64,000 nucleotides of DNA from Chrysaora quinquecirrha (lineage: Eukaryota > Cnidaria > Scyphozoa > Semaeostomeae > Pelagiidae), in the NCBI GenBank assembly GCA_014526335.1, contig JACTAT010000038.1, forward strand, positions 62,001 to 126,000, given 5' to 3'. Of this stretch, positions 34,260 to 46,890 are shown piece by piece (within the stretch, counting starts at the first letter, position 1; each line of letters opens with the position of its first letter). The notes beneath the pieces were generated by a model. It searched no databases and had not been told where the DNA came from. It worked only from the letters and a program-made list of their open reading frames with translations. A program made the position numbers and the translations under genes.

Positions 34260-37200
34260 AAACGAGAAGACGATCTCGAGGTTCTGGTTGCGACCGTTCA
34301 AGAAGAATTGCGCAAAGTGAACTACGAGAGTTTCTCACTCATGATGGATGCTTGCGTCTATCAGGATGAAGATGGGTATGACTGTTTAATAGCTATGTCT
34401 TGTTCTTTTCAAATTTCGAGTGCTTTTGATGCGGGAAACGGTTTCAACTTGTGATTAAAGATATAGCTACCATTGCAGCAATAGGTGTTGTTTTAATAAG
34501 AAGAAAAACTTCATAACATGCATTAGGATGAAAATTGGGTCAGAATTTGTTATCGCCGAAACCACTTGTGATAAGTACACGCAAAGTTCATCAACGTACT
34601 TTAACCATATTTTGAGTAGAGAAGGGGTGATAAAGCGATGAGAAATTGCTCCAAAAATTAGAAACAGGCCGGCTGAAAATGCAGCCAAGTGTTCTTAAAA
34701 AACCATACACATTCATTATCCTAAACAAACTTTTCTACAGCCTTTGCCTTCGAGCGTACTGTCCTTAGTTTCTAAAGGGAAACCTAGATAAAGACGACAC
34801 CGTATGGTAAGTCCCCCCTTCGATAGGATGTGTCCTATTTGTATGTCTTTTCATGAGCGCTCCCTGGTTTACTGTATTTTTGATAAGGTTTATTTTAACG
34901 CGAAGGGTTATTCATGTCAATTTATGACATCAACATCAGAGTATTACGTCCTATCGAACTAACAGCTAGATTCCTAAGCATGAATTGGTTAGAAATATCT
35001 AAACCATTAAATCTTTTTCAATAAGCAGCTGCTCAATAAGCAACATTAGGCAATCTGTGAGCTTAAATGAATTTCTTCAAGTATCAAAGAATCAAACAAC
35101 CAAGCTGCATGCAGCATTCATTTCAGAACACATATGTTGATGTTGATGTGAAAAGATATAGCTTACAGCCTTTAGGTGACGTTTTTCGGCTTACTGCTTC
35201 TGAAAAATTTTTATTGCACGCCTAACAGTTGATAATTTTGACCAGCGAAGTCAGGAGTGTTTTTTCGGTACAAAATGTTGAGCAAGTTTTTAGCAACTTT
35301 GAGAGCTGAAATGTCCGAAATTGTAAGCAACCTTTAGGGTTGGACAAAATTCCATTTGTCTATTGAAAAATGTATAAGAATTGGGTCATCGTCTAAAAAA
35401 GCTTCCCTCACGCTGTGGAAGAATTTTTATTCTTTTACAATTTTCAGTAGTATCAGAGCTAGATGACTGGGGGAGATCTTAAGCAAGTACTAACTGCTCT
35501 CTCGATATTTTTCTTGGAAATAAATGCTTTTTGGACCTCTTTCTGATATCCCTTTACTCTTCTATAGGTCTGGATTCATTCCTACAAAAAATCTATGGAA
35601 CATAACTAAATCATTTAATGTTCCTATCAAGAACCATCTTCTTGAGCTGGTGATTGCAAAGTAAGTGACATTTATTGAGCACAATGCATTTTCTTTTTAT
35701 GTTTGCAGATACGGCTGATACATAATTTAGTGAAGATTAAGGCCTCATCAACACTAAAACTAAATGCCATTTCTCGTCCAGATAGTGCAGAAAATAACTA
35801 CAAGAACTATTTTCAAATAACTGACAAAGGTCATCCCAGTAATTGACATCTGTCCACATCAAGGCTTTAGTTACACTATGCCGGCCAGATATCCTAGCGT
35901 TTTGATTTTCGTGCCGTTATAAGACTGTGCCCAACAGTTATACTGAGCGCAGCGTCATGGTTTTCATCACGATGATTGGAGTTACACTGAGGCGCGGCGG
36001 CAGCTCTTTCGCAGATTTGCTTCGCATTTGTTTTGTGAAGCAATAGAAAAACAAAGTTTCGGAGCGTCATTTATCGGATTGGCATGATTAGTATGTGCCG
36101 CCTCGTCTCGTCTCGTCTAGATTATCATATCACCTCCAGAGCGCCATGATTTTCAAGACGATTTGCGAAGCGTCATATACTGGACTGAGTCTTCATTGTG
36201 CTAGTGAAAGCCCAATCTGGTACAAAATTCAAGGCGTGACGAGGCATGCCGGCAAGTGTTACTGGGGCCCAAAACCAAAGGCCGGTGCTGTGTAGACAGA
36301 AAGATTTCGTTTCTGACTTGAATTCTTCAATTAGTTTAATTGGTCATCCCGCTGTATCCCGCGAGCTAGTTGGTGCTCAAAACCTAATACCAGTCCACCT
36401 TCATCTTCCGATCCCCATCTGGGTTAGTCAATGGATTCCGTAGTTTTCAATTGTTTGGGTCTGTTTCTGAAGTTATTACTTTGAGGATCTTAAGAGGCTT
36501 TAAGACGAAAAAAGATTTTAAATATGTCCAAAGATGTTTCCATTTTTGTTCGTAATTTTATGTAATTCTGCATTCTCCACAACTGTGAAGGCCTTCGAAT
36601 TTCCGTCCCATAATATGACCAGCATTCTACTTTGAAAAAGCCTCATTCCCTTGGAGTACTTTGTTCTCTGAATCCCCTCTTTTTTCAATACTCAGCGCTG
36701 AATACCTTGCTTATAATATTTGAATAATTAGCAAATAATATTTGTTTAGCTCCTTGTCATAATACGATGAAACGCGTTTTAGACCCCATTTACCCCATTT
36801 TTGGTCAATCTACAAATGTAACTCTCCTTATTTGTCTAGCACTGACAAAAATGAATCAGATGATGTCAATTACAAACAATTCATCAATTTCCTCAACTGG
36901 AGAGACTACCCTGGTATGTTAGCTTCTTTTTTGTTGTTGATTCAATCTTAAAATTTTGCTTCATAAAAATATGGAACGCTATCGAAAACAACTGATTAAG
37001 GGCCACAGCACTTACTTATAATGTCGGGTGTAATTCCCAGGGGGGTACTCATTAAATTTCAATACGGAGGGGTCCATGCCAATATTTGGGGTCCGAAATC
37101 TTAAGCTTTTTCAATATTTGGGGTATGTGAATTATAACATGGACATATAGCAATATTTGGGATTCACAAATCTGAAGGAAGAATCTTACGATTTTTTGCG

Positions 37201-37924
37201 ATTCATTACAATGACCCATCCAACTGCAAAAAGCTTATAAATTGTAAATTGTCATGAAACTGATGGCTAAACCCTAGAAAACATTTTAGGTGTCCAAAAA
37301 TAGATAGCAATACTTGGGGTCTCCAAAACATTAAACTCAATATTTGGGGGTCTGCAATGAAATAGTGGCATGCACCCCCCCCGTATTGAAAGTTAATGAG
37401 TACCCCCCTGGGGTGTAATTTGTGCAGCAAAAGTTGAGAGCAGTACTTGTAAGCAGTACTTAATCAGCGAAGCCCTCAGAATTGAGGTTGCTGATTAAAC
37501 TATTTAGATGATGATGTAGATGTAGTAATGTGCTTGTCTAACACTGAAATCAGAACGAAAGTATCTTTATTGTCCATATTCTCATTGTTATGTTTCAACA
37601 AAACGCCCAATCTAAACAGGACTAGCATGAAAAAGTGCTGAAATTTCGAATGTGGCAATTTTTTTCGAAAGCTGTTTTTATATCTCATGTTTTCCATCAA
37701 GCATTTGCACTTTCAGAAAAAGTGTTTTATTGGGTTTCTACCGTAGTTCGTAATTCTCTATGGGTAAATAAATTTTCTGCTTTTTTGTCACCTAGTAATG
37801 ACGCAAAAGTTCAAGCCAAGTCTTGCTTATGGAGTGAACATTCCTGATAGAATTGGGCCTAAAGAAGGAATCTCGAAAATTCACTTGAAACCATTAATGG
37901 ATGCACTGGGTATGAGCGACAGCT
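34260..37924 (+). CDS. EF-hand protein, C-terminal four exons (possibly EFHB-like)
   Basis: Exons 34260-34375, 35568-35660, 36840-36913 and 37796-37924 have GT-AG borders and agreeing phases (2, 2, 1). Joined, they encode a helix (VATVQEELRKVNYESFSLMM), a calcium-binding loop DEDGSGFIPTKNLW, a second, weaker EF-hand ending VNYKQFINFLNWRDYP, and a tail (SLAYGVNIPDRIGPKEGISK) ending MDALGMSDS. The FLNWRD phrase after an EF-hand resembles ciliary EF-hand proteins such as EFHB, but this is a weak assignment. The last exon could instead splice at GTATGA (37910). 5' exons are not seen because the N gap lies just upstream. A LINE begins shortly downstream in opposite orientation. Confidence 0.6.
35020..35370. 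mobile_element. TA-target short element, degraded, word AAGCA(G/A)C
   Basis: It begins with CTTTTTCAATAAGCAGC and ends near GTCTATTGAAAAATG. Its interior matches the 5393-5736 copy in reverse (GCCTAACAGTTGAT). It lies in the first intron of the EF-hand gene. Confidence 0.5.
37036..37412. mobile_element. TIR element, 377 bp, 8-bp target duplication
   Basis: The ends CCCAGGGGGGTACTCATTAA and TTAATGAGTACCCCCCTGGG are inverted. The flanking GTGTAATT is identical at 37028-37035 and 37413-37420. The interior repeats CAATATTTGGGG. An 8-bp duplication suits hAT- or P-type elements. It sits in the last intron of the EF-hand gene. Confidence 0.85.
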
Positions 37925-38191
37925 GAAGTTATCAGTATGTCTTTTACAAAACCGCACACTTTGTAAATATGATTTTATATTTTGTTCTTTTTTTTTCAAA
38001 TTCGACGCTATATCATATGATACATGGTCTACAACTACACTACAACATAACAAAAATACAATGTTAATTAGAAAAAGATACGTAAGTTACATGACAGTTG
38101 AGTGTTAATAAAGCGCGCATTTTCTGCTAAAGGTTCTAAAAACAACACTACTCTACAATGTTTTTTTTTTGAGTGTTTAAAGATAAAGGTT

Positions 38192-41100
38192 CTAAAATGC
38201 TTGTAATCGTTTATCATATATAGTTGAAATGAATTCGCTTGTATCTTTTATCAAAGTTTCATTTTCGCATGTCATTAGATATATGAATTTTTGTTCATTT
38301 GTTGGGATCGATTTAAATTGGGGACATAGATTTTCAATCTTTTCAAGGAAAATCTTGCGCTCAAAGTTGTAATTTTCATAGGATAACAAAAAGTGTGTTT
38401 CATTTTCTACTTCATTGCTACAGTATTTGCAGAATCTTTGATCTCTTTCAATGGGGGGTTTCAAGTGTCTCCCCTTTTCAATTGCTAGGCAATGGTCGCT
38501 AAGTCTTAATTTTGAGAAGAATCTTCTACATTTTCGCTTTTGGATTAAGTATAGATATGGCTCAAAGTAGGTTCGAGTCTTGTATGTCTTATAGGAAAGA
38601 GCTTTTGAGCAGCTGTCAATGTAAGATTTCCAGTATATGTGATATTGATGTTTTAGTACCTTTTTCGTGTTAGTTTTAGAGAGAGATGTTAGAGAGTCTA
38701 TGGCTAAGCCGTTTTCTTTTACATCGTTAGTTATTTCATTAATATAAGAGTTTATTGTTTTACGAGAATTAACAGAGTTTTCATATTCAAGTGCTTGAAA
38801 AACAAGTGGATCTGGTTCACAATCGCCTTTAATATGTTTGACAAAATTATTAACTCTACAGTCAATTGCCACGTTTAGAGGGAATCGTCCCATTTCAGCA
38901 CGGACCAAAGCATTTGTAGTGGATCTGTTAACACCAAGAATTCTTTTAAGGAATTGGGTGTGCACCTTTTCGATTTCCTGTTTATCCCAATCACTTTGTT
39001 TAAAGTTAAGGTAGGGTCCCCAAACTTCTGAGCCATAAAGGAGGATAGGTGAGATCATTGAGTCAAAGAGTTTTAAAGCAATTTTAACAGGGAGATGTTT
39101 AATTTTAAATCTGCTATTTAGAGCCAAAAGAGCACGATTGGCTTTAGCGCTGAGTATGTTTAAAGTCTCCTTGAAATTACAAGCTGCGTTTAGGGTGATA
39201 CCAAGATAGGTGAACTCAGTTACATTTTCGATTGGGGAATTGTTTATGTAAAAATTTCGTTTGTATTTGGTATTGTTTTTATAGAATGTCATACACTTGG
39301 ATTTATCTGAATTGACTTTAAGTTTCCAGCGGTTACAATAGTCAGCTAAGCTATTCAAGCATTTCTGTAGCCCGTCATGAGAAGTTGAAAGGATGATTAA
39401 GTCGTCAGCATAGAATAGACAAGTTATAGGTTCATGACCAAGGTCAAGCGGTGTTGGATTGTCTTTATCTAGGATATCAACTAAGTCATTGATATACAAA
39501 TTAAACAACGTTGGGCTTAATGGACATCCTTGCCGAACACCTTTGGAACATTTGAAGAATTTTGTGCATTTGTTGTTTAATTTAACTGCGCATTCAGTAT
39601 TTTTATAGATGCTTTGAACTGTTTTTAGAAAATTCTGATCTATTCCACTTTTCTCTAGTTTTTGGAAAAGGCCGTTGTGCCATACATTATCAAAAGCTTT
39701 GCGGAAATCTATGAAAGCAGCATGAACTTTTTGTTTTCTATTATCACGAACATGTTTATTTATTAAAGCTTTTAGAGTAAGAAGATGGTCAGAAGTGCGG
39801 CTTCCGCTCTGGAAGCCAATTTGATTTTTGCTAATAAGTTTGTTCATATTTACAATTGAGGAGAGCCTAGTGTTTAATAGTAGGCAAAACAATTTAAGAA
39901 GGGCATTACCAACACAGATACCACGGTAGTTATCTGGGTTAGATTTGGATCCTTTTTTGTAGACGGGAGTAAAAAGTCCTTTACACCATGAATTGGGCAC
40001 CTGACCCGAGGAGAGCATTAAGTTTAGAGTTATCTTGATTAGTGTAAATAAATCAAAAGAGCAGTTTTTGATCATTTCGTTGCTTATTCCATCAAATCCT
40101 ATAGCTTTTTTGTTTTTCAGTTTTTTTATGCATTCAGTAAGTTCTTTGTCATCAATCTCTTTACTAAGTATATTGTAACATTGGGATTAGCTACACGGAA
40201 ATGTGTATTTTCCTGATTATCAGCATGGAAAAGCTCTTTATAGTAATTTTCCCAAATAGAACCGTTTTGTATTGCGTTAGGTTTTTTTGTAATGTTTTCA
40301 TTGAAGTCTTTCCAAATATTCCAGAAGCTCTCTTCATGTGGGTTTTGTTGCAATTCGGTTATTCTGTCATTCCAAAAATTTTTACGTTTAGTATGGAGAA
40401 GGGATTTGTATTCTTTTAATTTTTCTCTATATTTAGTTCTTTTAAACAGACTGAAAGGATCGAGTTGTTTTTGTTTGGAGAGTTTATTTAATTCGCTTTT
40501 TGAGAGTTTACATTCAGAGTCGAACCATTTCTTTTTGGGAGGTTGCTTGCTATTTTGTGATTGCTTCTTCGGGTTCTTAGGTTTTAGTGACATTTTAGCC
40601 ACGTCGTGGAAAATGCTCGTTAATTCTGAACTTAAGTAATTAAGATCGTTAAGTTTTTGCTTATCTTTTAGGATGTTTGAAAGTCTGATTCTTATTTCGT
40701 CAGAGCTCAGTGCCCGGCAAAAATTCTCTGAGGATTCCTTGTCCCATTTGAAATTATTTTTTAAGGCTGTCCAGTTATACTTATTGTTATTTTCAACTAT
40801 GAGCTTTTTGTTAGGTAGATGAGCAGTTATTTTACAATGATCAGACAAGCAGGACTGCTGGCTTACATAGAATAGGGATGTCTTGTCATAAAGTGATTGG
40901 GATACAACAGCATAATCAACAGTGCTACCACCATTATTTGTAAGGCAGGTTAGGTTCCCTATTGCATCACCGAATTTTCGACCATTTAATGTTCTAAGAT
41001 TCAGTGATCGACATAGATTGATTAGCTGGCGTCCATGATTGTTGGGATCACCTTGATCACAATTCGACCTGGGTAAGAAGTTACCAAGATTCAGAATGTC

Positions 41101-41649
41101 TGCTTCTGTATTGGATGAATGTTTAAAGTCTGGTAGATTATCAGGTACGCAGCTCGTACGAGCATTGAAGTCACCTATTATCATTAAGTCATCTGTGGAA
41201 GTAGAAAAATTTATAACATCGTCTAAAAGATCATCAAAGATGTCATTTGTAGTAAAGTATTTAGAATCTGAGGGAGTAATAAAGGTAGCGCAAATCCTGA
41301 GGTTTTGGTGGTAATTGTTAAAAACGTTTTTATCTATCTCTAGCCAAATATAATTGTTATGGACTTTCACTACTTTTATCTTATTTTGTAGATAGAGTTT
41401 GCAATATATTAAGATTCCTCCAGAACTTCTTCCAGATGCATTTTTATTTATCTTGTTCGGAGGAACCTCAATATAAAAAAAGTTAGGAACATCTTTGTTA
41501 TGGGTACAGGACTAGGTTTCAGTAAAGATATTAATATCATTTCTAATACATTCAGCTTCAAGATCAGGAATCTTGCAGCCTAAATTGCTGTCAAGACCAT
41601 GAATGTTGAGATGACTTATTGTAAAATCCAACGGGGATCTTAATTTCAT
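38192..41649 (-). pseudogene. LINE ORF2: APE endonuclease and reverse transcriptase, disabled
   Basis: ORF2 starts at an ATG at 41649 (MKLRSPLDF). Endonuclease motifs follow in order: HLNIHGL, the FTET block, IIGDFNA, STVDYAVVS and LSDHCKI. Directly after FTET a TAG replaces what is normally a tryptophan codon. The frame shifts once near 40170, just before LKNKKAIGFDGISNEMIK. The RT part has AFIDFRKAFDNVWH, GVRQGCPLSPTLFNLYINDL, LFYADDLIILS and YLGITL. The C-terminus has a CxxC-H zinc-knuckle-like block (CKYCSNEVENETHFLLSYEN) in which the usual last Cys is Ser. Apart from one stop and one frameshift it is open to the stop at 38192, so the copy is fairly young. Confidence 0.88.
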
Positions 41650-43139
41650 TTAGTTTCATGTGAAGTACCAAGCCAGCAGATGGAAGATATCTTAGCATTT
41701 GGAGGAGGGGGGTTAAGTATAGGGGCTTTAAAAGAAATTTCTTTAAATAAGGGAGGAAAAAAAATATATATATATGATTAAGAATACAAAGAGTCAATTA
41801 CCATACTGAGAACGATGAGCTGCGTCCATTTCCAAAAAAAGAGATTTGATTTCTGTTATAAAAATCTTCAAACCTACTCGGTCAAGATGTTTTTCATCTG
41901 CCAGCATTCTTGGGTTGATTTTGGCATGAAACAAAATTTCCATTTGATCATCCCATGGCCTTTCTTGGCAAAACTCTGCTATTATGTCGTTGGCCAACAT
42001 TACCTTTCTTTGTTGGTTATCGCCTCTTGGTAGGATTGCGGACACGATTATATCTGCGTGGGGTGCTTTTGATTTGATTGTGGAGATTGCTACTGTGAGA
42101 TGGTCTTTGAATTCTGTGGATGATTGTAAATATTCAATGTCATTGGTTCCAAGATGTACTAGGATTTTCTTTGCATTTGGAATGTGGATACTATTCATGA
42201 TTTCAGGTATTTTCTGTAATGTTGGGCATCGGATTTTTGCAATGGCTGATGGGAATCTTTTTGGTGAGATATAGCGAATATTTGAGTCGCCAATCAAAAT
42301 ATTTTGTTGTTCGAAGAGTCGTGCTTGTTGTGATTGTTCAGGTTGGAGAGATGTTTGGGGCAAAGAGGCGGTTGAAGCTTGTTGACTTGGTTGGTTATTT
42401 TGTGTAACTTGCTGTTTTTGCAGTGTTTGGCTTTTTGGGTGCAGGTGATAGGATGGTCCAGTTGGTGGGTGATCAGGAGTCCAAGGTCGTGATGTGGCTG
42501 ATGGAAAGCTGTTTTTGGCTACTGCCGAGTAGGATTGTCGTGGTATGGGTTGGGGTAGGGTTGCAAAGGTATTGTTATTTAGAAGGTTAGAATCATTCAT
42601 TCTGTTGTTGAAGGATAGAGCTTCTTCTACATCTTTGGATATGCTAATTGTGACCTTTTTTTCCAAATTACTCATATCGTTTTGTAATTCTTTACGCAAG
42701 GAATCGATGTTATCGTTTAATTCATGTTGGATAAGTGAGGAGTGGGTGGCAGCTTCTTGCGCAATTTCTTTAATTGAGTTTAATGATAAATCTAATTTCT
42801 TTTGGTTTTCTGTAATAACGTTAATTTTTTGGTCAAGTTCTGTGTATTTTTCTTCCAGACAGAAATATTTTAATTTACATTTTTTAAGTTCTGCATCAAT
42901 TGTGTCAATCTTTTTTATAGACGGCACAATGTCTTGTAGCTGAATTTGAATATCTTTCATTGAGTTTTGTAATTTATTGAACATTTCGAGAGATTTCCGC
43001 TGCCAGTTACTATCATCCAATTGATGTTTTCCATCCATTTCGTCGTCGTCGCTTGGGTATCTGATTGCGTCTTCCTTGTCTTGGCTTTCCTCAATAATGA
43101 TCTGAAGCTCTATATCAGTTATCACCCTGGGTAATGTAT

Positions 43140-43535
43140 GTGCAGTACAGTGGAGGGTGTGCAGTACGGTGGAGGATGTTCAGTACAGTGGAGGGATATC
43201 ATAAGTACAGTGGAGGGATACCATCAGTACGGTGGAGGGTATTCAGTACAGTGGAGGGATATCATCAGTACGGTGGAGGGATATCATCAGTACGGTGGAG
43301 GATGTTCAGTACGGTGGAGGGATATCAGCAGTACAGTGGAGGGATACCATCAGTACAGTGGAGGGATACCAGAAGTACTGTGGAGGATATTCAGTACTGT
43401 GGAGGGATACCATCAGTACAGTGGAGGGATACCATCAGTACAGTGGAGGGATACCATCAGTACAGCGGAGGATGTTCAGTACGGTGGAGGGATATCATTC
43501 AGTACAGTGGAGGATGCTCAGTACTGTGGAGGGAT
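43140..43535 (+). repeat. ~22-bp minisatellite array, left arm
   Basis: Units are CAGTACAGTGGAGGGATACCAT, CAGTACGGTGGAGGATGTT and similar, sharing TAC(A/G/T)GTGGAGG. Open frames across it (Gly/Tyr/Trp/Arg-rich) are products of the repeat unit. Confidence 0.9.
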
Positions 43536-43541
43536 ATGGGA

Positions 43542-45691
43542 TACCCTGGGTGCCAGACTCTCGAAATTAAAAAACGAGAGTCTGGTTCAGTGCGCCCTGA
43601 CCTCGTTCCTGTGCAGACCGCCTGAACTCATTTGAAAGTTCTTCTTGCCAATTCCACTGACTGGACTACGACTGTACAAGGAGGAGTTCGTCTGAAACAT
43701 ATGCTGGAGTTTGAGAGAGATTTGTTTAAGATATTACATATACCATTGTCAAAGAATCATAATTACGGCACAAACAGATGGATTGACACGCTGGGTGATG
43801 GATCGATGATTTAGAGCAGCGATGTGGCCAGACAGACGTTTCAACTGCATCCTTTTCCATCCAGCGTCTTTTCTAATACGGCCTAAGAGGAAGTATTCTG
43901 ATCGATGCAAAGAAAAATTTCAAAACTTTACAAGACCGAAATTGAACTTAAGGAAATTACGCAACAGCAACATGATGTGAAATATATGAAAGCTGCACGT
44001 AGCAGATGAAATTTTAAATCACACACAGACATGCTAATTGGTTGATTAGATAATATCAAACTATTGTTGTAAACACAGTGCTTGGTGTCAGCACTGCACC
44101 ACCAAAAGTTGCTGAGTTGTTTCATTGAAGACGCTCAAATATTTTACACAAACTTGGATCATCCCACATCACCAATAGTTTTCTATTTAAAATAACATTT
44201 TAACTTTTTGATAGTATATGTACAGTTAAACTCTTGATTTATGATTCTTTTATTTCATGGCACAATAACAAATACCACTACTTGACAGAATATGATTCAA
44301 CTCAAGATACTATGAAAAGCACTTGTTGGCAATTAGGGCATCCTTTGTAATACATTGTTTTCAAATAAAATAAGATGAAGGCAAAATTGACAACATACAT
44401 AGGTACTGTCTGTCAGGCTTAAAACAATGCACAATGCAATAATTAAGTTATAGTAAATGTTTTCAACGATAGTTCTTATTTATTCTTATTAAACAAAATG
44501 TTTTATAACTTTGCAGCAATTTCAATTTTGTAGCAGTTTTATCTGACAGGGATTGCATGGTTCAGATAATGTTGTTTTACATGTATTGACTTTTTTCAGC
44601 ATTGACCATCTGTCATTGCACCTAACTTCTCAAATTGGGACATGATCATTGACTTGGTGCAATGTTAAAATTTTATCTAACTTGGTACTATTCTTTCTTT
44701 AATTTGAGCAATATGCCACTCCAAAGATTTTTGTGGCTTGTGTGTAAAAGAGAATTGTCTCTTGAGGGAAAATTTTGTGCAAACTAACAGATAATAAGTT
44801 AAAGTTATTTCAGAGAAATCAATTGAAATCTTTTTTATTTTCCACAAAGGTCTCTTTTGAAAATGTGACATGCAGCAACTTGTGATAAATCTTTGCACCA
44901 GAAATGTATTCACTAAGATACCAGGGCACAGACATCAACATTTTCAGAAATTCGACAGAAATCTGCTCTCCAAACTTGAAGTTTGATCACTTAACAGATG
45001 GTAAAGATCATATGAGAAAACTAAAGGATGATTTGTAGTGCTTGACTAATAAGACCTAGTGTACATTCACATTATGCTCTTTGTAAACATTTCCTTGAGT
45101 TCTCTGATTTGTTGATGTCAGTTTGATCACTCTTAACAATGCCATGAAAATACTAGCACACTTTAGGAAACAACCCTTGCAGATATGATTAGTATGTACC
45201 AATTAAAATGTTTATATTTAGATGTGAACAGTTTCATCACAAATAACAAAGGCAGTATCACAACTACCACTGGTTTCTCCACGACAAGGCCTTACTTCTT
45301 TGCGAAGAGAGGCGCCGCCTGAAATATCAGTGATTTTCCAAAGCCAGTTGGCAATATGGCGAATGTGTCCTGTCTTTCAACAAACAAAGCTCCTAATGAT
45401 TTCAGCTGCTCTCTGTTGAGTTCCACAACATGAGGAAAAAACTCTTCGATAACAGCTTAAACTGCATCTTCGGACTTTGCGGCCGCCATTATCAATCGAC
45501 ATTCTCTTCTGTTCAGCGTTTTACACAGGAGGTTATTTCAAGTGCTGGACATTGTTTTACCATGACCTTTTGAACTTACAGAAATATGTATACTGGCTCC
45601 TTATTGGTCAAAACAGGCTCATCAGAACGAGGTCGGGGCGCACTGAACCAGACTCTCGTTTTTTAATTTCGAGAGTCTGGCACCCAGGGTA
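43542..45691. mobile_element. Inner TIR element carrying a RecQ-like exon, 2150 bp
   Basis: Both ends carry TACCCTGGGTGCCAGACTCT followed by an internal hairpin (CTCTCG ... CGAGAG) and GTTCAGTGCGCC, in inverted orientation. The 9-base flanks do not match, so no target duplication is visible. Its terminus resembles the 149-bp palindrome at 13567-13715. The right end carries a helicase-like first exon on the minus strand; the remainder (about 43640-45280) is AT-rich with no recognised ORF. Confidence 0.7.
45296..45489 (-). pseudogene. RecQ-like helicase first-exon fragment
   Basis: From an ATG at 45489 the frame reads MAAAKSEDAV, a TAA stop, then continues in frame to LNREQLKSLGALFV, DTFAILPTGFGKSLIFQ and PLFAKK. 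The REQ motif plus Walker A (PTGFGKS) is characteristic of motif 0 and motif I of RecQ-family ATPases. A canonical donor, GTAAGG, follows at 45295. No further helicase exons (DEAH box or later motifs) are present downstream inside the element. It is therefore a captured first exon, already carrying a nonsense codon. Confidence 0.7.
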
Positions 45692-46349
45692 AAAACGGAA
45701 TTAAGTAGTGTCTTAGCTTTTCACTTCTTATTCCATACAGAAGAGTTTCTTGATTTGTAAAACAGGTACAAATACCGAGTCGCATTTCTTTTGAAACCGT
45801 AGTTAAGACACATTCTCCATAAGAACCAGAAAATTTTGATCGAGAATACTAGATAAAGTCAGTGAATACATATTATGTTGAGGGTGGTGCTACCCGGTGG
45901 TGCTAGGTTTGCATGAAAATTCAAAATTTTGGCTTATTTCTTACCTGCATTACACAGCTACCCTTCTCTTTAACCAGCACTTTCACAATGAAATGATACT
46001 GTACATAGGTCGAGGGGCAGTTCACTACTTCATTAAAATCTCGTTCAATCCGGCTGGAAGACCTAATGTTTTCATTGAAATCCCTTAGAAATCCTTTTGT
46101 TTTCCTAAAAGTCTCGTACACAATTTTGAAGAGTGAATGGCCCTTTGATATGGGTCGTATTGAGGGATACAAATCTGACACCGAACGTTTTGTCAATAGC
46201 ACTTAATATGATAACCAAAATGATGAAGTTTGCTGTTGAATACAGTATCATAAGATCGAAACTTTCAAATACATATGCGTCTATATTTTTGAATTTCTTA
46301 TGATAACCAAGTGTAGAAAACTCGGACTCGTGCAGAAATTTGGAAAGCC

Positions 46350-46890
46350 CTCCACTGTACTGATGATATCCCTCCACCGTACTGAACACCTTCCACCGTA
46401 CTTATGATATCCCTCCACCGTACTGAATATCCTCCACTGTACTGATGGTATCCCTCCACCGTACTGATGGTATCCCTCCACTGTACTGTTGATATCCCTC
46501 CACAGTACTGAGCATCCTCCACTGTACTGAATGATATCCCTCCACCGTACTGAACATCCTCCGCTGTACTGATGGTATCCCTCCACTGTACTGATGGTAT
46601 CCTTCCACTGTACTGATGGTATCCCTCCACAGTACTGAATATCCTCCACAGTACTTCTGGTATCCCTCCACTGTACTGATGGTATCCCTCCACTGTACTG
46701 CTGATATCCCTCCACCGTACTGAACATCCTCCACCGTACTGATGATATCCCTCCACCGTACTGATGATATCCCTCCACTGTACTGAATACCCTCCACCGT
46801 ACTGATGGTATCCTCCACTGTACTTATGATATCCCTCCACTGTACTGAACATCCTCCACCGTACTGCACACCCTCCACTGTACTGCACAT
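46350..46890 (-). repeat. ~22-bp minisatellite array, right arm (inverted)
   Basis: Reverse complement of the left-arm units (CCTCCAC(T/C/A)GTACTG), in a similar order but about 150 bp longer. It ends in the outer terminus at 46905. Confidence 0.9.

Noticed and set aside
41370..41370. Start codon of a separate endonuclease ORF
   Set aside because: The frame continues upstream through a single TAG to an ATG at 41649 with the conserved HLNIHGL motif, so 41370 is an artefact of the premature stop.
40201..42943. Plus-strand ORFs of 60-130 residues
   Set aside because: They are antisense shadows of the LINE ORF1 and ORF2 on the minus strand.
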